Source: CAYTCZ01 sp964436315 (GTDB taxonomy: Bacteria; Actinomycetota; Thermoleophilia; Gaiellales; Gaiellaceae). Taken from it: a stretch of DNA of 15,075 bases. The stretch is taken from NCBI GenBank assembly GCA_964436315.1, contig CAYTCZ010000095.1:1-15075 (forward strand), written 5' to 3'. A program made the position numbers and the translations under genes. Under the pieces are notes generated by a model. That model did not search any database and was not told the origin of the DNA. It saw only the letters and a list, made by a program, of their open reading frames with translations. Below are positions 6,588-12,828 of this stretch, piece after piece. Every line of letters starts with the position of its first letter. Position 1 is the first letter of the stretch.

Positions 6588-6902
6588 TCCCATTGCGGGT
6601 GAGGGAGCGGGCTGTGCGGCGACGAAGGCTGAAGCCATCCGTGTCGCGTAGCCAAGAACGATGAGCTCGCCCGCGTTTCGGATCTGTGTGGTGAACGCGG
6701 TGAGTACAAGTGCGTAAGGGATGACGTAGATGAGCAGGATGAAAGCGCCTGCCCCGAGCTTGCTCCGGGTGATCGCAACCCAGAGCCAGTCGAACGTGCC
6801 CGCAACCCAATCCGGAAGCGCACCGGTGGCCTCAGGCTCGAAGGCCGCGGAGTCGGTCTGCTCCTTCGTCTTGTCCAGCTGTTGTTCGTCGGGCGCGTCC
6901 AC
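6588..6902 (-). CDS. single-TM membrane protein, 5' part only (unrecognised)
   Basis: From a GTG at 6900-6902 about 105 residues can be trusted: an acidic, Gln-rich N-terminus (DEQQLDKTKEQ), a linker with DWVAGTFDWLWVAITRSK (31-48), one clear TM helix at 50-72 (GAGAFILLIYVIPYALVLTAF), then GELIVLGYATRMASAFVAAQ and a Pro/Ala stretch. Beyond about residue 104 the frame runs antisense to the sulfatase fragment and probably no longer represents this protein. A Cys-less cytoplasmic N-terminus and single anchor suggest a membrane-associated accessory protein. It lies 57 bp after the enolase-superfamily stop on the same strand. I do not recognise the family. Confidence 0.5.
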
Positions 6903-6918
6903 CTAGCGGCGGGTTATC

Positions 6919-6958
6919 GTCGATCGCGTTCCGGGCGACCCCACACGGGGCGATCGAC
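6919..6958 (-). repeat. 9-bp inverted repeat with nested hairpin between two co-directional genes
   Basis: GTCGATCGC (6919-6927) and GCGATCGAC (6950-6958) are perfect reverse complements. Between them CCCC-acac-GGGG (6939-6950) forms a second small hairpin that competes for the G at 6950. The element fills the 57-bp space between the enolase-like stop (6960-6962) and the start of the membrane protein (6902). It may be a terminator or mRNA-processing structure, or an operator for the downstream gene. Confidence 0.5.
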
Positions 6959-6959
6959 A

Positions 6960-8111
6960 TCAATAGCGCGGCAGGGGCGGGCCGCCGTAGTAGTCGTAGG
7001 CGCCGGTTTGAGCGAAGCGGTCCACGCAACGGGAGAGGGCGACCTCGTCGAGCTCAATCCCCAGGCCAGGTTGATCCGAAACCGACACCACACCGTTCTC
7101 TGGGGAGAACGGACCGCCCGCGATCACGTCGTCCGCGGTCCAACGCAGCAGCGACTGGCTTGGGAGCTCGATGTACGGCGTTGCTGCTACGACGTGGAGG
7201 TAGGCTGCGGTCGCGATCCCAAGATCCCCACTGTAGAACCAGAAGCCAACGCCGCCGGCCTCACAGTCTGCGATGAACTTCCGAGTGCCGGCGATCCCGC
7301 CGCAGAACCCGAATCCGATCACCAGCGTATCGGGTGTGCCGAGCTCGGAGGCCAGTTCGACGTCGGGCGTGTGAGCCGAGAAGGGGATCGCGGTAGATTC
7401 CCGTAACTCGGCCATCTCCTCGAACGATGCAACCGGCTCCTCGATGTTCGCGATGCCGAACGGCTCGAGGGCCCGCAGAGCGTCTCGTGCAGTGTCCAGG
7501 CGCCAGCCCATGTTCCCGTCGAGACGGAGCGCCCGCTCGGCTCCAATTGCAGCCCTGATCTCACGCACCATTCGGATGTCCTCTTCGAGCGGGCGGACCG
7601 CAACCTTCCCTTCGAAGATCGGCGAACCGTGCTCTTCAATCATTCGGGCACAGTAGGCGGCGATGTCGATCGGCCTGGTCTCGCTTAGTCCGCGGTAGGC
7701 GAAGTACTCGCTGAAGGCAACTTCCCTGCGGCAGGCTCCGCCGAGCAGCTCGAAGAGGGGCTTGCCGTCTTCCCGGCCAGCAACATCCCAGAGGGCGATC
7801 TCAACGCCGCTCAACGGATTGTCGATGAGCACCTTGGCGTCGCGTCGGTGCTTAGCCCGAGGACGCGGACGCCGACCCAACTCGGAAAGAACCTCGGTGT
7901 AACTTCGGCCAACGAGCGATTGGCCGAGCTCCCCGGACAAACTGGCTGAGTCGGCCGGGGACGTGCTCTCACCAAGACCGACGACTCCGTCGGCGGTGGT
8001 AACCCTGACGACAGTTCGGTTGATGCCGGCAACGACGCCTGGTGCCATCTCGTAGGGGATTTCAAGCGGGACGCTTACCGGCCAGGCCTCGATGCTTGCG
8101 ATCTTGCTCAC
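6960..8111 (-). CDS. enolase-superfamily (mandelate racemase/muconate lactonizing, glucarate-dehydratase-like) enzyme
   Basis: This 383-residue protein has the standard two-domain layout: an N-terminal capping domain (IASIEAWPVSVPLEIPY, then VVRVTTADGVVGLGES) and a barrel containing GVEIALWDVAGREDGKPLFELLGG (102-125). Metal ligands are visible at D198 (LRLDGN) and E224 (ANIEEPV); H247 (FSAHTPD) stands where glucarate dehydratases have Asn. The second-strand KxK motif reads E167-G-K169, and the C-terminal catalytic His region reads GFWFYSGDLGIATAAYLHVV (289-308), with Tyr293 where classic members carry His. This suggests an acid-sugar dehydratase-like or racemase-like subgroup of unassigned substrate. 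The start is GTG at 8109-8111, matching the family N-terminus, but leaves 6 bp to the divergent dioxygenase gene. No transporter or sugar-acid regulator lies nearby. Confidence 0.85.
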   Translation of the reverse strand: MSKIASIEAWPVSVPLEIPYEMAPGVVAGINRTVVRVTTADGVVGLGESTSPADSASLSGELGQSLVGRSYTEVLSELGRRPRPRAKHRRDAKVLIDNPLSGVEIALWDVAGREDGKPLFELLGGACRREVAFSEYFAYRGLSETRPIDIAAYCARMIEEHGSPIFEGKVAVRPLEEDIRMVREIRAAIGAERALRLDGNMGWRLDTARDALRALEPFGIANIEEPVASFEEMAELRESTAIPFSAHTPDVELASELGTPDTLVIGFGFCGGIAGTRKFIADCEAGGVGFWFYSGDLGIATAAYLHVVAATPYIELPSQSLLRWTADDVIAGGPFSPENGVVSVSDQPGLGIELDEVALSRCVDRFAQTGAYDYYGGPPLPRY

Positions 8112-8117
8112 GGCGCG

Positions 8118-8672
8118 ATGATGACGGATACGGCCACCAGATGGGAAAATGGCATCGTGTTTGACCGGAGTCGCTTAGAGAAGCTGGTAATCCCTGATCG
8201 GGACCTTTCGCAGCGGGAGTGCGAAGAGGTCGCGCGAGCAACCGCCGAGCACATCGACCTGACTGAGCTTCCTCGGGAAGGGGCGGGCCTCTTCGAGCTT
8301 CTCTGGCGCAACGACCACTCGGAGGCGTGGCTCAACGGTTGGTGGGAGGCGCGCGACACCGGGTTCCACGATCACGAAGGATCGTGCGTCGGTGTCTTCG
8401 TCATCGACGGCCGGGTGCGCAATGAGGCGCTCGCTCTCGAAGGCTCACGTCGGATCAAGACCTACATAGGGGGCGAATCCTTTTGTCTCCCAGGGGCTGG
8501 CATTCATCGGATGGACCATGAATCAGGTGCGCTGACAATCCACGTTTACTCTCCGGCGATCCAACACATTGGGCATTACGAACTCGTCAACGGTGAGTTG
8601 CAGAGGACGATCTGCTCGCCGGACGAGGAATCGCTTCCGAGTCCGGGACTCTTGGCGGCACTGGACAACTGA
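8118..8672 (+). CDS. cysteine-dioxygenase-type cupin (thiol dioxygenase family)
   Basis: This 184-residue protein is close to the usual size of bacterial cysteine dioxygenases, which oxidise cysteine (or 3-mercaptopropionate and similar thiols) to the sulfinate using non-haem iron. Seen in the sequence: LLWRNDHSEAWLNGWW (61-76), TGFHDHEGS with iron ligands H84 and H86, third ligand H142 in TIHVYSP, and Y154 in GHYELVNGELQR, near the place of the family's active-site Tyr. The cupin strands VFVIDGRVRNEAL and PGAGIHRMDH are also clear. The N-terminal 12-14 residues are atypical; a GTG at 8157 (FDRSRLEKLV) is an alternative start that would free space for a promoter between this gene and the divergent enolase-like gene. 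Substrate (cysteine or another thiol) cannot be settled from the sequence. Confidence 0.85.
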   Translation: MMTDTATRWENGIVFDRSRLEKLVIPDRDLSQRECEEVARATAEHIDLTELPREGAGLFELLWRNDHSEAWLNGWWEARDTGFHDHEGSCVGVFVIDGRVRNEALALEGSRRIKTYIGGESFCLPGAGIHRMDHESGALTIHVYSPAIQHIGHYELVNGELQRTICSPDEESLPSPGLLAALDN

Positions 8673-8796
8673 AGTCAGAAGTCTGACGCTCCCTTGGCTC
8701 TTGAGGCGCAATGCGTGCGTCGCAGCCGGCTATCCTCGTCGGTGGGCGGCGGGAGGTGGTGGCACCCCCCGGTCGTTGCAGGTCGAATCGCCGGCG

Positions 8797-8811
8797 GCGA
8801 ATGAGGCGCCG
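8797..8811. repeat. left copy of a 15-bp overlap flanking gap 2
   Basis: GCGAATGAGGCGCCG ends exactly at the last base before the gap and is identical to the first 15 bases after it (8912-8926). An end-to-end match of this kind is what two unmerged overlapping contigs look like. The preceding CGGCG (8795-8799) can pair with CGCCG (8807-8811), so a hairpin at this point may have caused the break. Confidence 0.9.
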
Positions 8812-8911
8812 NNNNNNNNNNNNNNNNNNNNNNNNNNNNNNNNNNNNNNNNNNNNNNNNNNNNNNNNNNNNNNNNNNNNNNNNNNNNNNNNNNNNNNNNN
8901 NNNNNNNNNNN
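8812..8911. other. assembly gap 2 (100 N), probably artificial
   Basis: This is a 100-N placeholder between two copies of the same 15-mer. If they are one sequence, the true spacing between the dioxygenase and the convergent metallo-beta-lactamase-fold gene is about 166 bp rather than 281. That spacer would carry a CGGCG-aatgagg-CGCCG hairpin followed by TTTGG, which suits a transcript end. Confidence 0.95.
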
Positions 8912-8926
8912 GCGAATGAGGCGCCG
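8912..8926. repeat. right copy of the 15-bp overlap flanking gap 2
   Basis: Identical to 8797-8811 and begins at the first non-N base after the gap. Confidence 0.9.
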
Positions 8927-8953
8927 TTTGGTTCGGGCCCGTGTGTCCGGCGA

Positions 8954-9592
8954 TCACCCGGCGGCCCATCCCAATGCGATCCGCTCAGCGAGAGCCTCCT
9001 CGACGGCCCTGCGGCCATCCTCGAAGACCGGCTCCCCGTGTGACACAAGGACCATCTCGATCGGTAGCTCGAGAAGCGGGAGAAGAGCCTCGCGCAACTC
9101 GGACACCGTGATGCCGCTGTCGAGGTAGGCGAGCCAGGAGGGCGGACAGATGCGAAGACCACCGCCCTCGGCTCCAAGGAGCCGATCGCCCGGTACGAGC
9201 GCGCCATGCTCTGAAAGCCAAACCATCACCTCGCCGGCTCGTCGGATCGGAATCGTCTCGACACCTTGCGGAAGCGTCGCCCTGGCGCGCGACGTTGAGG
9301 CTCCATAGCGCGCAGCGAAGGCGTCTCGGCTTCGCCGATGCCAGCGCAACGTCGTCAACACGACCACGCGCTGGCCGTGGCCCTCTACCTGGGCATCCAT
9401 CAGCCGCCAGAAGCTCTTCGCATCGGCCGGAAGCTGTGGATCGATGACCAGAAACGCGTCTCGCGCTCGGTATGCGACCGACCCGACATCCGGAGGCCAG
9501 TCGTCTGGACTGTCGATCTCGCCGCCGGGTCGCCACTCGGGATGTCGGGCTGTCCACCGGATGAGTCCCGGACGGATTTCGTCAAACTTCAT
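8954..9592 (-). CDS. degenerate metallo-beta-lactamase-fold protein
   Basis: The protein has 212 residues from the ATG at 9590-9592. The N-terminus FDEIRPGLIRWTARHPEW, then SVAYRARDAFLVIDPQLP (38-55), follows the first beta-strands of metallo-beta-lactamase folds, and GDRLLG (135-140) and VLVSHGEPV (181-189) match the later strands. The metal-binding HxHxDH motif should fall after VVVLTT, where the sequence instead reads LRWHRRSRD (82-90), with one His. At most a partial metal site remains (H85, D90, D136, H185). It may be a family member with altered chemistry or a binding protein. The frame continues upstream to an ATG at 9694, but that would overlap the divergent gene starting at 9666 and adds residues unlike the family, so the shorter start is preferred. 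It converges with the dioxygenase gene. Confidence 0.65.
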   Translation of the reverse strand: MKFDEIRPGLIRWTARHPEWRPGGEIDSPDDWPPDVGSVAYRARDAFLVIDPQLPADAKSFWRLMDAQVEGHGQRVVVLTTLRWHRRSRDAFAARYGASTSRARATLPQGVETIPIRRAGEVMVWLSEHGALVPGDRLLGAEGGGLRICPPSWLAYLDSGITVSELREALLPLLELPIEMVLVSHGEPVFEDGRRAVEEALAERIALGWAAG

Positions 9593-9665
9593 CGAGCCGA
9601 GCCTATCGACAAGCCATCGGTTCTCCGTTTGCCGAGCGGACACTTCGTAGTAGCTTCTGTCGGGT

Positions 9666-9941
9666 ATGGCTACTCCAGTGTCCTGGTTGCTCATCGAGAA
9701 AGGCTGGGAAGTCGTCGACCGAAACGGCGGCTCCGCCGGTCATGTCGTCGAGCTTCTTGCCAACGAGAAACTCGACATCTTCGATGGCTTCACGATGAAG
9801 CACCTACGGATCGAACACGAACGCTATGTCCCAGCTGAGCACGTCGGCTTCATCACCGAAGGCCGCATCGAACTCTCATTGACTGCCGATCAAGTCGCGG
9901 AGCTCGACGTCTACGACCGCGGACGCCGGTTTCGGCGGTAG
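9666..9941 (+). CDS. PRC-barrel-like small protein
   Basis: This 91-residue protein begins PVSWLLIEKGWEVVDRNGGS, followed by AGHVVELLANEKLDIFDGFT, then KHLRIEHERYVPAEHVGFIT and a closing EGRIELSLTADQVAELDVYD. The order of an initial VxDxxG turn, a G-x-V strand, a D-I-F-D-G loop and YVPAEHV followed by G-x-I-x-L-S-L is typical of PRC-barrel or closely related small beta-barrel proteins, which are often stress or adaptor proteins. The TAG stop at 9939-9941 is 2 bp before the GTG of the acyltransferase gene, so the two are very likely one transcript. No clear Shine-Dalgarno precedes the ATG. Partner and function are unknown. Confidence 0.6.
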   Translation: MATPVSWLLIEKGWEVVDRNGGSAGHVVELLANEKLDIFDGFTMKHLRIEHERYVPAEHVGFITEGRIELSLTADQVAELDVYDRGRRFRR

Positions 9942-9943
9942 CC

Positions 9944-11287
9944 GTGGCGAGAACGGTGAGAGCTCGTTCCGCGGCGCGGCAGGATTCGGGTTCTGCTAGA
10001 CCGCTCACCCCGCAGGACGCCTCGTTCGTCCGGCTCGACCGACTTCAGTTGCCCATGCAGGTCGCCGTTCTCGCAGTGTTCCAGGGTGGAGCATGGCTCG
10101 ACGCTGGTGGCTTTGACCTCCAACGGCTTCGCGACTATCTCGATTCTCGACTCGGAGGTGTGCCCGAGTTTCACTCCCGGGTCGGGGTTGCGCCGAAAAC
10201 AGGTGAACCGACTTGGTCACGCGTTCCCACACTCGATCTCGGGGAGCATGTGAAGCTCCTACCGCCAGACGGAAGTGCCGAGGCTCGGGTCGACTCCTTC
10301 CTTTCCGATCGCCTCGATCGCGGAAGTCCCCTCTGGGAGATCGGCGTCATCCCAGAGGTCGAGGGTGTCGATACTTTCGGCATCGTATGGAAGGTTCACC
10401 ACGCCCTGGTGGACGGAGTCGCCGGGATCGAGTTTCTCCGCGGCATCTTTCAGCCGAAGAACGGATCTACAGGGCTGAGCGGTTCAGGTCGCCGTGATTG
10501 CGAGCCGCGGGTAGGCAAGAGGCACACCGACGCGAGGGGCCAGAACGGCCCGGCGAGGTCGGGCGGGCCAAAGCTGCGGGCCGTCGCGGAGGGGCTGACC
10601 CGAACGACCGCGAGTCCGCTAACCGAGCCGGTGCTGTCGAACCTGGCCTCGCAATGGTTTCACGTCGATCGAAAGGAGCTTCGGCTCATTCGTCGCCGGA
10701 CTGGGGTCAAGGCCAATGCCATCCTGCTCGCAGCATTGGCTGGTGGGCTTCGAAGACTCATCATCCACTGGGCACTCGATCCTGCTGAGATGCGACTGCG
10801 CGTTGAAGTTCCGGTCGCTACGCAGCGACGGCGAGCGAACGGCGAGTTGGGCAACCGGCTTGGGATCATGTTGATTCCGTTGCCGCTCTGCGAGGAATCC
10901 CCGGAGCGCCGACTCATCTTGATCGACTCGGAGCTCGAGAAGCGCCAGCGAGAAGGATGGCACGTCGACTTCGAGCTGCTCGCCCGGCTGCTCGCGCTGG
11001 CGCCATCGCTGATGGGCCGCTTGTACACCGGGATCATGACCCACATCCGGCCGCACAATCTCATCTTTTCGAGCATCCCTGGCCCCGCCGGCCCACTGAC
11101 GATGCAGGACGCCGAGTTGACAGCTCTGTATCCACTGATCCCCCCGATGCATGGCCATGCGGTTGGCGTCGCGGCGATTTCCTACCGTGGACGAATCCAC
11201 TGGGGAATCCGCAGTGCTCTCTCGGACGCCACCGATGCGGACCGCCTGAGAGAGGGAATCGTGGAGGGCCTGAAAGAGCTTCGCTGA
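9944..11287 (+). CDS. wax ester synthase / acyl-CoA:diacylglycerol acyltransferase (WS/DGAT)
   Basis: This 447-residue protein has the family layout. The N-terminal start of the fold is LTPQDASFVRLD (21-32), the catalytic HHxxxDG motif is HHALVDG (152-158) within TFGIVWKVHHALVDGVAG, and the C-terminal domain carries NRLGIMLIPLPL, then SSIPGPAGPLT, AELTALYPLIPPMHGHAVGV and SYRGRIHWGIRS. These enzymes make triacylglycerol or wax esters from acyl-CoA and are abundant in actinobacteria as storage-lipid enzymes at the membrane or lipid-droplet surface. Residues 171-210 form a polar, Gly/Arg-rich linker between the acceptor-site half and the rest. The start is a GTG at 9944-9946 directly after the PRC-barrel stop. 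The nearby lipid kinase at the left end of the window is too far away to infer a shared pathway. Confidence 0.92.
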   Translation: MARTVRARSAARQDSGSARPLTPQDASFVRLDRLQLPMQVAVLAVFQGGAWLDAGGFDLQRLRDYLDSRLGGVPEFHSRVGVAPKTGEPTWSRVPTLDLGEHVKLLPPDGSAEARVDSFLSDRLDRGSPLWEIGVIPEVEGVDTFGIVWKVHHALVDGVAGIEFLRGIFQPKNGSTGLSGSGRRDCEPRVGKRHTDARGQNGPARSGGPKLRAVAEGLTRTTASPLTEPVLSNLASQWFHVDRKELRLIRRRTGVKANAILLAALAGGLRRLIIHWALDPAEMRLRVEVPVATQRRRANGELGNRLGIMLIPLPLCEESPERRLILIDSELEKRQREGWHVDFELLARLLALAPSLMGRLYTGIMTHIRPHNLIFSSIPGPAGPLTMQDAELTALYPLIPPMHGHAVGVAAISYRGRIHWGIRSALSDATDADRLREGIVEGLKELR

Positions 11288-11352
11288 AGCGGGGTTGGCG
11301 CACGGCGGCAATCGCGATTTCGCCGGCCAGCGCGCGGCGTACCCTTTGGAAG

Positions 11353-12771
11353 ATGGCCGCCGCACTTCGACTCGACGCGCCGCGGGAGGAGGTGCTTGCG
11401 CGCGCGACGGAGCTCATTGCCGAGGCTTGGCAGAGCTTTGACCGGTTCCGCCCGGAGGAGCCGCCACTCGACGAGCATGTCCTCGCGCTCTTGCGAGAGC
11501 AGCTTCCGGACGAGCCAACACCGGCACTCGAGGCTCTTGCCGAGACCGCGCGGATTCTGGATGTGAGCATCGCCCAGCCGAGACCGCGGTACTTCGCCTT
11601 CATCGCCTCGTCCGGACTCGAGATCGGAGTCATCGGCGATGCCCTTGCATCGTGCTTCGACGTGAATCTCGCCGTGTACGCGGCCGCGGCCACCGAGGTC
11701 GAGCGACAGGCGGTGCGTTGGGTTGCCGACTACGTCGGCTTCCCGGCGGGCAGTGGGACGTTCACGAGCGGCGGAACCGTGGGGAACCTGACCGCACTCG
11801 TCGCGGCGCGCGAGCATGCGATGCCAGACAGTCGAACGGCGGGCTTCGACGGACGTCAGCCGGTTGTCTACACGTCCACCGAAGCCCACTATTCCGTCAA
11901 GCGCGCTGTCGAGATCCTCGGTTTCGGTGCGAAGAATCTCCGGCTGATTCCGGTCAACGGGGAGCATCAGCTCGATATCGCGTCTCTGGAGGAGGTTCTC
12001 GACGCTGACTTTGCGGCCGGTGCGACTCCCGTCGCTGTCGTCGCTAACGCAGGAACGACCTTGACCGGCGCAGTCGATCCGCTTGAGGAAATGGCCGAAC
12101 TCTGTGAGCAGCGGAGCGTCTGGCTCCACGTCGACGGTGCGTACGGACTTGCCGCAGCCCGAGCGCCGTCCACGGCTGAGCTCTTTAGCGGGCTCGGACG
12201 GGCGGATTCAGTGACGCTCGATGCCCACAAATGGCTCTACCTTCCCAAAGCGTGCGGCGTCGTGCTGGTACGCGACCCAGACGCGCTACAGGCCGCCTTC
12301 TCGCACAAGGAGAGCTACATGCCCCACCGGGTCGGCGAGCAGCATGCGGTTGAGTCGACGCTCGAGTACTCACGCCCGTTCCGCTCGCTGAAACTCTGGC
12401 TCGCCTTTCGTGTCCACGGGGCGGCCGCAATTCGCGCTGCGGTCGAGCGCAACATCGGGCAGGCGAAGCTTCTCGCTGCCGAGATTCGGCATCATGCCGA
12501 TCTCGAGCTCCTGATGGAGCCCACGCTCTCGGTGGTTCCGTTCCGCCACGTTCCGGCACGAGTCCGCGATCTCAACGACCACAATCTGCGTCTGGCCGAG
12601 GCACTTCAGGCCGACGGGCGCATTTACGTCGCTGCGGCGACGATCGACGACTCGGTGTGGCTCCGTCCGTGCATCGTCAACTTCCGGACGAGCGACGACG
12701 ACGTCCGTGCGCTCGTCGCAATCGCCCGTGAGCTTGGCGACGAGCTGGCGACCGAGCCGCTGAGCGCATAA
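11353..12771 (+). CDS. PLP-dependent group II amino-acid decarboxylase
   Basis: This 472-residue protein is the normal length for group II decarboxylases (aromatic-amino-acid, glutamate, cysteine-sulfinate and related). Seen in the sequence: PRYFAFIASS (78-87); the phosphate loop TFTSGGTVGNLTAL (136-149); EAHYSVKRAVEILG (177-190) with the ring-stacking His179; VVANAGTTLTGAVDPL (229-244); HVDGAYG with pyridine-N-binding Asp261; and the Schiff-base lysine K293 in SVTLDAHKWLYLPKACG. The product is an amine and CO2, but the substrate cannot be read from these motifs. The ATG at 11353 is chosen because the frame continues upstream only inside the acyltransferase gene and has no other start between the two genes. 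The spacing to the neighbours is 65 and 57 bp. A GS-like ligase follows, suggesting the amine is further processed. Confidence 0.9.
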   Translation: MAAALRLDAPREEVLARATELIAEAWQSFDRFRPEEPPLDEHVLALLREQLPDEPTPALEALAETARILDVSIAQPRPRYFAFIASSGLEIGVIGDALASCFDVNLAVYAAAATEVERQAVRWVADYVGFPAGSGTFTSGGTVGNLTALVAAREHAMPDSRTAGFDGRQPVVYTSTEAHYSVKRAVEILGFGAKNLRLIPVNGEHQLDIASLEEVLDADFAAGATPVAVVANAGTTLTGAVDPLEEMAELCEQRSVWLHVDGAYGLAAARAPSTAELFSGLGRADSVTLDAHKWLYLPKACGVVLVRDPDALQAAFSHKESYMPHRVGEQHAVESTLEYSRPFRSLKLWLAFRVHGAAAIRAAVERNIGQAKLLAAEIRHHADLELLMEPTLSVVPFRHVPARVRDLNDHNLRLAEALQADGRIYVAAATIDDSVWLRPCIVNFRTSDDDVRALVAIARELGDELATEPLSA

Positions 12772-12772
12772 T

Positions 12773-12788
12773 CGTCGACGGCTCGACG
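12773..12788 (+). other. small hairpin just after the decarboxylase stop
   Basis: CGTCGA (12773-12778) and TCGACG (12783-12788) form a perfect 6-bp stem with a CGGC loop, one base after the TAA at 12769-12771. No U tract follows. It may attenuate or process the mRNA between the decarboxylase and the ligase gene, or it may be incidental. Confidence 0.3.
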
Positions 12789-12828
12789 CTGGTTGCAAAG
12801 CCTGGTCCCGCCGTCCTATCCTCGCGCA

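Noticed and set aside
8711..9043. Open frames running through the second N gap
   Set aside because: They depend on 34 unknown residues and on a gap length that is probably wrong.
9593..9694. 34-residue N-terminal extension of the metallo-beta-lactamase-fold protein
   Set aside because: Would overlap the divergent PRC-barrel gene and adds residues unlike the family; the ATG at 9592 gives the usual N-terminus.
10957..11352. Upstream extension of the decarboxylase frame
   Set aside because: It lies almost wholly inside the acyltransferase gene and reads as Arg/Pro/Ala-rich noise; the family N-terminus fits ATG 11353.
11182..12129. 315-residue open frame on the minus strand
   Set aside because: Antisense to the acyltransferase end and the decarboxylase core motifs; no recognisable domain.
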